DNA of 64,000 nucleotides from Hymenobacter siberiensis (GTDB taxonomy: Bacteria; Bacteroidota; Bacteroidia; Cytophagales; Hymenobacteraceae): the NCBI RefSeq assembly GCF_018967865.2, contig NZ_JAHLZY020000001.1, positions 2,542,001-2,606,000 on the forward strand. The letters run 5' to 3'. Below the pieces are notes generated by a model. It was not told where the DNA came from and did not search any database. It worked only from the letters and a program-made list of their open reading frames with translations. A program made the translations under genes and the position numbers. Below, one piece after another: positions 56,901 to 64,000 of this stretch (positions are counted from its first letter, which is position 1; every line of letters starts with the position of its first letter).

Positions 56901-58379
56901 ATGACCGAACCTCAACCTGACCAACCGCATTTCAAGCGGGCCATTAATCTTTTCGACGCCATTATGCTGGTCACCGGCAGCATGATAGGCTCCGGTATCT
57001 TCATTGTTTCGGCCGACATTGCGCGGCAGGTGGGCAGCGCTGGCTGGCTGCTGGTGGTGTGGCTGCTCACCGGTTTCATCACCATGGCCGGGGCCATCAG
57101 CTACGGCGAGCTGGCCAGCATGTTCCCCAAGGTGGGCGGGCAGTACGTGTACCTGCGCGAAGCCTTCGGCCGCCTCACCGCCTTCCTGTATGGCTGGACG
57201 CTGTTCTTGGTCATTCAGACCGGTGTGATTGCCGCCGTGGCCGTGGCCTTTGCCAAGTTCACGGGCGTGCTCCGGCCCTGGTTCAGCGTGAAGAACCTGC
57301 TTTTTAAAGCCGGCAGCTTCGAGTTTAGCAGCGTGCAGCTGCTGGCTATCATCCTTATCATCGGCATCACGGCCCTCAATGCGCAGGGCGTGCGCACCGG
57401 CAAGATTATCCAGAACGTGCTGGGTAGCACCAAGCTGGTGGCGCTGGCCTTGCTCATCATCTTTGGGGTGGCGCTGGGCCTGAACCACGAGGCCATCGCC
57501 GCCAACTTCGCCGACCTCTGGACGGCCACCCGCTACCCGGCCCCCGGCGTGAGCGCCGCGCCGCTGCCCATCAGCGGCTATTCGCTGGTTATTGCCATCG
57601 GCATGGCCATGACGGGCTCGCTGTTTTCTTCCGATTCGTGGAACAACATCGGCTTCGCGGGCGAGGAAATCCAGAACCCAGAGCGCACGCTGGTGCGCAG
57701 CATGGCCATCGGCACGGCCATCGTCACGGCCCTCTACATCCTCATCAACATCGTGTACCTGCTGGTGCTGCCCCTGCACGGCGCGCCCGAGGCCGCCACC
57801 CTGGCCGGCCGCGGCATTCAGTACGCCACCGACGACCGCGTGGCCACCGCCGTGGCCGAATCGGTACTGGGCAAAGCCGGCGCCTATGTCATGGCCGTGC
57901 TCATCATGCTCAGCACGTTCGGGGCCAATAACGGCATCATTCTCAGCGGCTCCCGCGCCTACTTTGCCATGGCCAAGGACGGCCTGTTCTTCCCCGGCCT
58001 GGCCCAATTGAACGCGGCCGGCGTGCCCGGCCGCGCCCTGTGGGCGCAGTGCCTGTGGGCCTGCCTGCTCTGCCTCAGCGGCTCCTACGGCCAGCTGCTC
58101 AACTACGTGATGTTCGCCGTAATTCTGTTCTACGTCGTCACCATCATCGGCATTTTCGTGCTGCGCCGCACCCGGCCCGAGGCCCCGCGCCCCTACCGCG
58201 CCTGGGGCTACCCGCTGGTGCCGGGTCTCTATGTGCTGCTGGCCTCGACCTTCTGCATCATTCTGCTCATCGCCCCCGACACCGCCGAATTCTCACGCCG
58301 GGGCCTGGGCCTGGTGGCGCTGGGCCTGCCGGTATACTTCCTGTTTGGCCGCCGCTTCGGAGGCAAGGCCGGGGCTTAG
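56901..58379 (+). CDS. APC-family amino acid permease
   Basis: 492 residues, 12-13 membrane helices. The first helix carries the substrate-binding break in LVTGSMIGSGIFIVSADIAR, and GYVLREA-like GGQYVYLREAFG, SSDSWNNIGFAGEEIQNPER and NPER-type signature follow. It takes up or exchanges amino acids. The ATG at 56901 is right after the preceding terminator; a longer frame to 56838 would cross that hairpin. Confidence 0.9.
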   Translation: MTEPQPDQPHFKRAINLFDAIMLVTGSMIGSGIFIVSADIARQVGSAGWLLVVWLLTGFITMAGAISYGELASMFPKVGGQYVYLREAFGRLTAFLYGWTLFLVIQTGVIAAVAVAFAKFTGVLRPWFSVKNLLFKAGSFEFSSVQLLAIILIIGITALNAQGVRTGKIIQNVLGSTKLVALALLIIFGVALGLNHEAIAANFADLWTATRYPAPGVSAAPLPISGYSLVIAIGMAMTGSLFSSDSWNNIGFAGEEIQNPERTLVRSMAIGTAIVTALYILINIVYLLVLPLHGAPEAATLAGRGIQYATDDRVATAVAESVLGKAGAYVMAVLIMLSTFGANNGIILSGSRAYFAMAKDGLFFPGLAQLNAAGVPGRALWAQCLWACLLCLSGSYGQLLNYVMFAVILFYVVTIIGIFVLRRTRPEAPRPYRAWGYPLVPGLYVLLASTFCIILLIAPDTAEFSRRGLGLVALGLPVYFLFGRRFGGKAGA

Positions 58380-58388
58380 CACCGGTTC

Positions 58389-58464
58389 TGTCATTCCGAC
58401 GCGGGAGGAATCTGAGGAAGACACGTTATTTTTTCACCCCGATTCCTCCTTCGTCGGAATGACA
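58389..58464. repeat. Palindromic element, family C copy 1
   Basis: TGTCATTCCGACGCGGGAGG then AATC pairs with GATTCCTCCTTCGTCGGAAT then GACA, with a loop of about 28 bases. Confidence 0.88.
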
Positions 58465-58484
58465 AACCGCTATTTCGTTGGCAC

Positions 58485-58518
58485 AAAAAAAGGCCTCCCG
58501 CACTGGGAGGCCTTTTTT
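58485..58518. terminator. Hairpin terminator between convergent genes
   Basis: AAAAAAAGGCCTCCC and GGGAGGCCTTTTTT around GCACT; ends the permease and the convergent gene at 58543. Confidence 0.85.
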
Positions 58519-58542
58519 CATACTGATAACTTGCCCGGAAGC

Positions 58543-59250
58543 TTAGCGGCGCTTGCGGCCGGTTTTGGCCCGGGGCGTGAGGGTCACGTTCACGGGCTTA
58601 CTGCCGCTGTTGCGCAGCACTTCGTCGTCGTAGCCGCCGTAGCCATAGATGAGCGTGTTGTCGCCGCTGGGCACTTCCATGGTATAGTTGCCGTTGGCGT
58701 CGGTGCTGCTGCCTTTGCTGCTGCCTTTCAGCAGCACGGTGGCACCCACCAGCGGCCGGCCGTTCTCATCCTCAATCTTGCCCGAGATGGTGACGGTAGT
58801 GGGCGCGGCCGGCTCAGGAGCAGCCACGGGCGCGGGGGCCGGGGCATCTTCCACGGGCGCGGCCGCAGCGGTTACTACGGGCGCAGCAGCGGCCATGGCA
58901 GCCGGGGCGGCAGTGGTCGTTTTGGTGGTCGTTTTGGTGGTCGTTTTAGCGGTATTTTCTTCTTCGGCAACTACCGGGGTGGCTTTGAGACCGGCGGCAA
59001 TGCTGTCGGCCGCAGTGGGGGCCGTGGCGGTCACGGCCGCATCATCGAGCATAAAGGTGGGCGTGACCGAAGCCATGCCGCTGCCGCCGCCTTTGGGCAG
59101 GACCACATAGCCCAGCACCAGCGCCAGAATTATGCCTACCAGAATATAGGTGAGCTTGTTATTACCCCCCGACATAACGTCCTCATCCTGAGCATCAAAA
59201 TTTGGATTATAGGGCTCATCATCAACCTTGGGTAGATTTTCTGAATTCAT
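58543..59250 (-). CDS. Membrane protein with CarboxypepD_reg-like (SusC N-terminal-type) domain
   Basis: 235 residues. A hydrophilic start (1-32), one membrane helix at 34-51, an Ala/Pro/Thr linker with TTKTTTKTTT, and a C-terminal CarboxypepD_reg-type beta sandwich (TVTISGKIEDENGRPLVGAT, then TDANGNYTMEVPSGD). Such domains are common at the start of SusC/TonB-dependent receptors. Here it is alone and anchored at the inner membrane, which suggests a TonB-like link or sensor role (inference). Confidence 0.8.
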   Translation of the reverse strand: MNSENLPKVDDEPYNPNFDAQDEDVMSGGNNKLTYILVGIILALVLGYVVLPKGGGSGMASVTPTFMLDDAAVTATAPTAADSIAAGLKATPVVAEEENTAKTTTKTTTKTTTAAPAAMAAAAPVVTAAAAPVEDAPAPAPVAAPEPAAPTTVTISGKIEDENGRPLVGATVLLKGSSKGSSTDANGNYTMEVPSGDNTLIYGYGGYDDEVLRNSGSKPVNVTLTPRAKTGRKRR

Positions 59251-59312
59251 CGTAAAAAAGTAAACTGTGGATTAAAACTTGCGCAGATTTTTTTATTGGT
59301 CAAAGACACCCT

Positions 59313-59403
59313 GGAGTTGTTTAGGAAGTCACAAAAGGTACTCAAACGGTCATGCTTCGCTGCGCTCTGCATGACCGTTTGAGTACCTTTCTAAACAGCT
59401 TCC
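59313..59403. repeat. Palindromic element, family B copy 4 (right arm shortened)
   Basis: GGAGTTGTTTAGGAAGTCAC then AAAAGGTACTCAAACGGTCA on the left; on the right TGACCGTTTGAGTACC then TTTCTAAACAGCTTCC, missing the TTGTGAC segment. Confidence 0.88.
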
Positions 59404-59636
59404 CTTCCAAATTAGGCTGCGCAAGTTAAGCTTTGTGCGGCGTTAACTACCCCGGCTTCCCTTTTTTTGGGGCAGTAAATTAACGCCGTGGCCTGGATGC
59501 GACTGTCAATGGCCCATGCCCGCCTAGTGCATTGGTGGCTAAGGCATAAGCAAGCCGGGCCGGAGCCGCCCGACCGTAGTCGTAGCGGGCTACGGCCCGG
59601 CTGTTCATTTTTTGCATGTACGCGTCTGATAACGCC
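59404..59636. other. Intergenic, no clear gene
   Basis: 233 bases. A minus-strand 45-codon frame (59618 down to 59480, starting MQKMNSRAVARYDYG) is present but has no other support. The rest is unremarkable. Confidence 0.3.
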
Positions 59637-60062
59637 TTACTCGCCGGAAGCTTCGCCGTCGCTGACGGACTTAGTGGGGCCGCTGGGGGCTTTTTCGCCA
59701 AACTTCTGCTCCTTTGTGCGCAACTTATCGAGTGCGTAACTGCCTTCGGCCTCAAAGCCGGGGCCCTGGGCCTGCTCGCCGGCGGTGGTGTGGTTATTGC
59801 CGCCCTGCGGGGTGGTTTCGGAGCCGCCAATGTGGAGGTTTTCCAGCTGGTCCTTCTGGTTGTTGCGCTGGGTGTAGCCGTTGGGGCCCACGTTGCGGGC
59901 GGCAGTTGGGTCATTACTGGCTTTGCCGTTGCTCTCTTCCTGCTGGTATTCTTTTTGTTTTTCCAGCTCTTCGTTTTTCGGAAACTTCTTGTTTTCAGCA
60001 ATATCGGCGTGTTCGCCTTCGTTGGGGTCGGTGCCGTCGCCGGAGATATTATCGGGAATCAT
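59637..60062 (-). CDS. Hydrophilic hypothetical protein
   Basis: 141 residues, very rich in Glu, Lys, Gln, Gly and Asn, with no hydrophobic stretch. It begins MIPDNISGDGTDPNEGEHAD and has the low-complexity look of a disordered or stress-type protein. No family recognised. Start at the ATG 60062. Confidence 0.65.
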   Translation of the reverse strand: MIPDNISGDGTDPNEGEHADIAENKKFPKNEELEKQKEYQQEESNGKASNDPTAARNVGPNGYTQRNNQKDQLENLHIGGSETTPQGGNNHTTAGEQAQGPGFEAEGSYALDKLRTKEQKFGEKAPSGPTKSVSDGEASGE

Positions 60063-60134
60063 AAGCTGGGAAGACAGAGGATGAAGTGTCTCTGGCTTAC
60101 GCAGTCCCCGGCAATGCGTTACGCCGGGCGGGGC

Positions 60135-60385
60135 TTATTTGCTGGCCACGGTCTCGGCGTCGGTGCGCTTCTGGTCGTTCAGCATCCAGTTGTAGGGGTA
60201 GTATTCGGCGGTATACAAGGTGGGAATACGACCATTTTTAACGGAACTGATTCACATACATCACCCCCGTTTTACCGTTGGTGCTGAAGCCACTATCATA
60301 CCGCTGGAATATTTCGGGCAGCTGCACGATTTTCTCCGCATCGGCCTCCTTCACGTAAGTGAGGCAGGTTGCTTCCACGCTGCTT
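60135..60385 (-). pseudogene. Truncated gene remnant with a one-base shift
   Basis: Reading leftward: TCLTYVKEADAEKIVQLPEI, FQRYDSGFSTNGKTGVMYVN then QFR and a stop; one extra T at about 60238 shifts it into KNGRIPTLYTAEYYPYNWML and NDQKRTDAETVASK with its own stop. It is a clear coding piece of about 80 residues with no start. Upstream sequence (60386-60460) shows no continuation. The parent family is not recognised. Confidence 0.65.
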
Positions 60386-60432
60386 CTGCCCGGGCCGAAG
60401 ACACCGGGCCGCCGCCCGGCCTACCTTGTCGC

Positions 60433-60440
60433 TACATTTG
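60433..60440 (+). promoter_or_regulatory. Putative -7 box for the FAD oxidoreductase set
   Basis: TACATTTG, exact TAnnTTTG match, 28 bases before the ATG at 60468. No clear -33 box. Confidence 0.5.
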
Positions 60441-60467
60441 ACACCTGACTTTTTTACCTCCCCGCCC

Positions 60468-61802
60468 ATGCACCTCGTCATTCTCGGCAACGGCATTACC
60501 GGCGTGACGTGCGCCCTCACCGTGCGCCGGCTCCAGCCCGAGGCCCGCATCACGCTGGTATCGAGCGAAAGCGCCCACCACTACTCCCGCACCGCGCTCA
60601 TGTACGTGTACATGGGCCACCTGCGCGCGCAGGACATCAAGCCCTACGAGGACTGGTTTTGGGAGGAAAACCGGCTCGCCCTGGTGCACGCCACCGCCAC
60701 CGCCCTCCATACGGCCGAAAAGCAGCTCCTCCTCGACGACGGCACCACCCTCGCCTACGACCAGCTGCTGCTGGCCACCGGCTCCGAAAGTAAGCTGTTT
60801 GACTGGCCCGGGCAGGAGCTGGCCGGCGTGCAGGGCCTCTATAACCTCCCCGATTTGGAAGCCATGACCCGCGACACCCACGGCATCAGCCGGGGCGTGG
60901 TGGTGGGCGGCGGCCTCATTGGCGTAGAGCTGGCCGAAATGCTGCACACCCGGGGCATCGAGCCCGTGGTGCTGGTGCGCGACGCCCGCTACTGGGGCGC
61001 GGTGCTGCCGCCCGAAGAGGCCCACCTAGTGGACCGCCAGTTCCAGGAAAACCACATCTCGGTGCGCTACCAGACCGAGCTACGCGAGATTCTGGGCGAT
61101 GCCCAGGGCCGCGTGCGCGCCGTAGTCACCACGGCCGGCGAGGAAATCCCCTGCCAGTGGGTGGGCCTGGCCACCGGCGTCACACCCAACCTCGCGCTGG
61201 CCAGCACCTCGAACGTGGAAACCGACCGGGGCATTCTGGTCGATGAATTCCTGCGCACCAACGTGCCCAACGTATTCGCGGCCGGCGACTGCGCCCAGCA
61301 CCGCCAGCCCGGCGCAGGCGAGGTGCCCATCGAGCAGCTTTGGTACACCGGTCGGATGCAGGGCGAAACCGTGGCCCACACCATTGCCGGGCAGGCCACG
61401 CCCTACCGGCGTGGCATCTGGTTCAACTCGGCCAAGTTCTTCAACCTCGAATACCAGACCTACGGCCAGGCCCCGGCCGGCCCCACGCCCGGCCTCGCCA
61501 GCTTTTACTGGGAGCACCCCGGCAGCCGGGCAGCAGTGCGCGTATACTTCAGGAGCGAGGCCCCGCACGCCGTGGTGGGCTTCAACGCGCTGGGCCTGCG
61601 CCTGCGCCACGCCGTATGCGAGCAGTGGATTGCCGGGCGCACGCCCGTGGCCACGGTCATGAGCCAGTTTGGGGCGGCCAACTTCGACCCCGAGTTTTTT
61701 CCGCAGCACGAAAAGGCCATTGTGGCCGACTTCAACCGGCAGTTTCCCGGGCAGCCCGTGGCCCTAAAGCAGCGCAAAGGACTTTTTTCAATTAAAAATT
61801 AA
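60468..61802 (+). CDS. NAD(P)/FAD-dependent oxidoreductase
   Basis: 444 residues. Two dinucleotide-binding motifs: GNGITG at 7-12 (FAD) and GGGLIG at 147-152 (NAD(P)H), and the FAD-contact motif NVFAAGDCAQH at about 268-278. It belongs to the class I pyridine-nucleotide disulphide oxidoreductase-like group, such as NADH-rubredoxin reductase and the large subunit of NAD(P)H nitrite reductase, but has no adjacent partner of those systems. Its last residues (SIKN) lie in an AT-rich repeat arm. It is the first gene of a three-gene set with a 2-TM protein and a 4Fe-4S membrane protein. Confidence 0.88.
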   Translation: MHLVILGNGITGVTCALTVRRLQPEARITLVSSESAHHYSRTALMYVYMGHLRAQDIKPYEDWFWEENRLALVHATATALHTAEKQLLLDDGTTLAYDQLLLATGSESKLFDWPGQELAGVQGLYNLPDLEAMTRDTHGISRGVVVGGGLIGVELAEMLHTRGIEPVVLVRDARYWGAVLPPEEAHLVDRQFQENHISVRYQTELREILGDAQGRVRAVVTTAGEEIPCQWVGLATGVTPNLALASTSNVETDRGILVDEFLRTNVPNVFAAGDCAQHRQPGAGEVPIEQLWYTGRMQGETVAHTIAGQATPYRRGIWFNSAKFFNLEYQTYGQAPAGPTPGLASFYWEHPGSRAAVRVYFRSEAPHAVVGFNALGLRLRHAVCEQWIAGRTPVATVMSQFGAANFDPEFFPQHEKAIVADFNRQFPGQPVALKQRKGLFSIKN

Positions 61803-62060
61803 AAATGAAGAGTTAAAAATTCTGTTTCCGGCGGTTCGTCGCCGTAGCGCTGATGAAGCTGCTGTAGGAATTCCAACAATAACAGAACGTAATTCCGAGC
61901 GCAGCCGAGGAATCTCGCTCGGGGTTATTTGGGTGTCGTTCAACGATTCACGCGAGATTCCTCGGCTGCGCTCGGAATGACGTTCTTTCTGTTTTCGGGT
62001 ACTTCCTAAACAACTTCGATGCATCCATTTTTAATTCTTCATTTTTAATTTTCAATTTCT
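61790..62060. repeat. Nested repeats between oxidoreductase and 2-TM gene
   Basis: The outer AT-rich arms (AATTAAAAATTAAAAATGAA on the left, CATTTTTAATTTTCAATTT on the right) surround a family C palindrome at 61884-61986 (AGAACGTAATTCCGAGCGCA, then GCCGAGGAATCTCGC) and a half element GGGTACTTCCTAAACAACTT at 61998-62017 that resembles the right end of family B. Confidence 0.85.
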
Positions 62061-62066
62061 CCCTCC

Positions 62067-62291
62067 GTGGATTTCTCCAAGCTATACCGTCCCTCGGCCC
62101 TCAACAGCTTCCAGTTCATCGCCCTCACGGGCCTGCTGATGAGCGCCGGCGCGCACTTGATTCTGCACTTCTTCGTGGGCTACCTGCCGGCCGGCTTCAA
62201 CTGGCTCTACGTATGCTGGGCTGGCTTTTACCTCGTAGGTACGCTCATCAACATCTTCGGTAAGCCCGACGAGCCGCACCACCATCATTAA
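62067..62291 (+). CDS. Small two-helix membrane protein
   Basis: 74 residues from a GTG at 62067. Two membrane helices (about 16-38 and 45-63) and a polar tail ending in four histidines (DEPHHHH). No known family. Both neighbours on the same strand are redox proteins, so it may be a small subunit or anchor of the same complex; the His tail could bind metal. Confidence 0.7.
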   Translation: MDFSKLYRPSALNSFQFIALTGLLMSAGAHLILHFFVGYLPAGFNWLYVCWAGFYLVGTLINIFGKPDEPHHHH

Positions 62292-62299
62292 AAGTTGGC

Positions 62300-62391
62300 C
62301 GTCATGCTGAGCGCAGTCGAAGCATCTCTACCGCGATAGTAACTCAGTTTAGTATTGCGGTAGAGATGCTTCGACTGCGCTCAGCATGACG
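62300..62391. repeat. Palindromic element, family A copy 4
   Basis: CGTCATGCTGAGCGCAGTCG then AAGCATCTCTACCGC, with the complement on the right. Between the 2-TM gene and the 4Fe-4S gene. Confidence 0.9.
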
Positions 62392-62423
62392 ACCTGATAT
62401 CATTACGTTCTACTTTTTCCATA

Positions 62424-63785
62424 ATGACGCCTACTCTCTCCCCGCCCCTGCCCGCGACTTCGCCCGCCGAAAAGCTCACGCTGGCCGTAGTGGCCGGCGG
62501 CCTGCTGGCCCTGCTCCTGGCCTGGGCCGATGCCGACCCCGCGCGCCGCACTACCTGGTTCTGGCTGGCCCTGGGCCTGGTGAGCGCCGGCACCCTGGCC
62601 TGGAGCTGGCTGAAATACGGCCAGCACCCGGCGGGCGTACAGCAGGACAACCTTTGGCTACGAGCCAGCACCGGGCGCGGCGCCATTGCCTGGATTACCG
62701 GGCTGGTGCTCACCGGCTTCTACGTGGTGCTATACTGGTACAGCGGCGATGATGGCAAGGGTAATTTTGGCCTGCTCAACAACCTGGTGCATCCGCTCGA
62801 CAGCTTCAGCCAGGCGCTGCGGGGCAAGCCAGCCGACCAATGGTTTCTCTATGGCACGTTCTACACGCTGGCGATACTGCTGATGGGCGGCCGGGCGCTG
62901 TGGAAATACCGCCACTCGCGCTACCAGGTTATCCGCACCGCTTCGGTGATGTTTTTCCAGTTGGGCTTTGCGTTTCTGATTCCGGGGCTGCTCCAGTTTT
63001 TTCAGCAGCCGGAGTTTTATTTCACCTACTTCTGGCCGCTGCACTACCAGTACCTGTGGCCCAGTGATGTGCACAGCCTCATCCAGAATGGGCAGGCGCT
63101 GGGCGTGTTCATGGTGTTCTGGGGCGCGGTGATGTCGTTCGTGGCCACGCCGGTGCTCACCTATTTCTACGGCAAGCGCTGGTACTGCTCGTGGGTGTGC
63201 GGCTGCGGCGGCCTGGCCGAAACTGCCGGCGACCCCTACCGCCACCTCGCCGATACCAGCCGCACCGCCTGGCGCTGGGAGGTCCGTATTATCTACACCG
63301 TGCTGGGGCTGATAATTGCCATTACGGCGCTGCTGTGGGTGCACTTCGCCACCGGCGGTACGCTACTGGGCGAGGCCGGCAACGTTGGGGCCAAATGGTA
63401 CGGCTTTGCCATCGGGGCCGTGTTTTCGGGGGTCATCGGGGTGGGCTTCTACCCCTTGATGGGCTCGCGGGTGTGGTGCCGCTTCGGCTGCCCCATGGCC
63501 GCCTACCTGGGCCTGCTGCAAAAGCATTTCTCCCGCTTCCGCATCAGCACCAACGGCGCGCAATGCATCTCGTGCGGCAACTGCTCCAACGTGTGCGAAA
63601 TGGGCATCGACGTGCAGCAATACGCCCAGCGCGGCGAGCCCATCATCCGGGCCTCGTGCGTGGGCTGCGGCATGTGCAGCACCGCCTGCCCCCGCGGCGT
63701 GCTCAACCTGGAAAACGGCCCGCGCGAAGGCCGGTATCAGTCGTCGCAATTGATTCACGCAGATTCATTGCGGATTTTGAGCTAG
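62424..63785 (+). CDS. NapH/NosR/CcoG-like membrane iron-sulphur protein
   Basis: 453 residues, six or more membrane helices. Two membrane-facing cysteine motifs, WYCSWVCGCGG (Cys255, 259, 261) and VWCRFGCPMAA (Cys352, 356), match the Fer4_5 type of NapH and NosR. A ferredoxin domain follows with CISCGNCSNVC (381, 384, 387, 391) and CVGCGMCSTAC (412, 415, 418, 422), each with the CP or C-x-x-x-C end for a 4Fe-4S cluster. It should pass electrons between the quinone pool and a soluble or periplasmic partner. Third of a set with the FAD oxidoreductase and the 2-TM protein. Confidence 0.9.
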   Translation: MTPTLSPPLPATSPAEKLTLAVVAGGLLALLLAWADADPARRTTWFWLALGLVSAGTLAWSWLKYGQHPAGVQQDNLWLRASTGRGAIAWITGLVLTGFYVVLYWYSGDDGKGNFGLLNNLVHPLDSFSQALRGKPADQWFLYGTFYTLAILLMGGRALWKYRHSRYQVIRTASVMFFQLGFAFLIPGLLQFFQQPEFYFTYFWPLHYQYLWPSDVHSLIQNGQALGVFMVFWGAVMSFVATPVLTYFYGKRWYCSWVCGCGGLAETAGDPYRHLADTSRTAWRWEVRIIYTVLGLIIAITALLWVHFATGGTLLGEAGNVGAKWYGFAIGAVFSGVIGVGFYPLMGSRVWCRFGCPMAAYLGLLQKHFSRFRISTNGAQCISCGNCSNVCEMGIDVQQYAQRGEPIIRASCVGCGMCSTACPRGVLNLENGPREGRYQSSQLIHADSLRILS

Positions 63786-64000
63786 CTGATTCAGAATAGA
63801 ACAGCGTTGTATGGGTTTGGGGTGCGGCGTTTACGAAACTCATGGCTTAGCGAGATTTCCTGAACTTTGAAAGGTGAACGAGTTTCTTAAACTCACCGTG
63901 CGTTGTAGAGGCTTGCTGCAAGCTTTTTTTCAGTTAACTGGTAAATCTTCACTCTTTGGACACGCTTCCTTCCACAAGCAGTGGCCCCTTGGCGTGGGTC
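63786..64000. other. End of window, no gene seen
   Basis: 215 bases, AT-richer than average, with scattered T and A runs. No open frame of interest and no clear hairpin. It may hold the promoter of a gene beyond the window. Confidence 0.4.

Noticed and set aside
56841..58007. A 388-codon minus-strand frame opposite the permease
   Set aside because: His/Gly/Gln-rich antisense shadow without a start context.
60468..61802. Nitrite reductase large subunit (NirB)
   Set aside because: Only the FAD/NAD part is present; the sirohaem and iron-sulphur domains of NirB are absent.

Overview
The window is a high-GC bacterial chromosome segment that looks like Hymenobacter or a close relative (Bacteroidota, Cytophagales, Hymenobacteraceae). 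The assignment is an inference. It rests on a type A sorting tail on an M1 peptidase, a type B gliding-motility tail on a large surface protein, Bacteroidota-style -7 boxes (TAnnTTTG) 25-33 bp before several genes, families typical of the group (DUF2147, DUF4920, DUF4112, DUF427, DUF3352), and many intergenic palindromes. No rRNA, tRNA, CRISPR array or prophage was seen.

Layout. 1-5790: envelope and secreted hydrolases (cut M61 peptidase, NlpC/P60, DUF2147, M1 aminopeptidase). 6003-9759: type B sorted surface protein, a lone cytochrome oxidase subunit III, two overlapping small genes. 9941-11608: a secreted proline-rich protein and a broken M23 peptidase lipoprotein. 11716-14767: HMG-CoA lyase, a LutA-like cysteine-rich protein, an O-antigen-ligase-like protein. 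14792-19580: dapA, polysaccharide deacetylase, ligA. 19740-27201: lipoproteins, an S8 protease coupled to a beta-barrel-like protein, OmpA-type lipoprotein, M28 peptidase, histidine phosphatase. 27377-29678: response regulator and histidine kinase. 30046-33014: surE and an M14 peptidase. 33321-35135: decayed alpha-amylase. 35394-39386: DUF4112, a four-repeat membrane protein, and a DUF6056-like membrane gene split by an IS5-family element. 39519-43894: MoxR/chelatase-type ATPase with a vWA partner, DUF427, acyl-ACP desaturase. 44040-50119: a one-directional surface-glycan cluster (membrane protein, PhyH-like dioxygenase, GT2, flippase, FemAB/GNAT-like protein). 50285-58379: CorA, NadR, a large DUF3352 protein, paired lipoproteins, an APC permease. 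58543-63785: a CarboxypepD_reg-type membrane protein, a hydrophilic small protein, a gene remnant, and an electron-transfer set (FAD oxidoreductase, 2-TM protein, NapH/NosR-like 4Fe-4S membrane protein).

The most distinctive feature is the density of palindromic elements. At least a dozen near-perfect hairpins of about 60-150 bp fall into a few families, nearly all between genes. Two palindromes lie inside genes: a 63-bp one read in frame as 21 codons of the M14 peptidase, and a 53-bp one that puts a stop codon into the M23 peptidase. Decay is also evident: an IS insertion whose target site can be rebuilt exactly, two one-base shifts in six-G runs, and an amylase with four frame changes.
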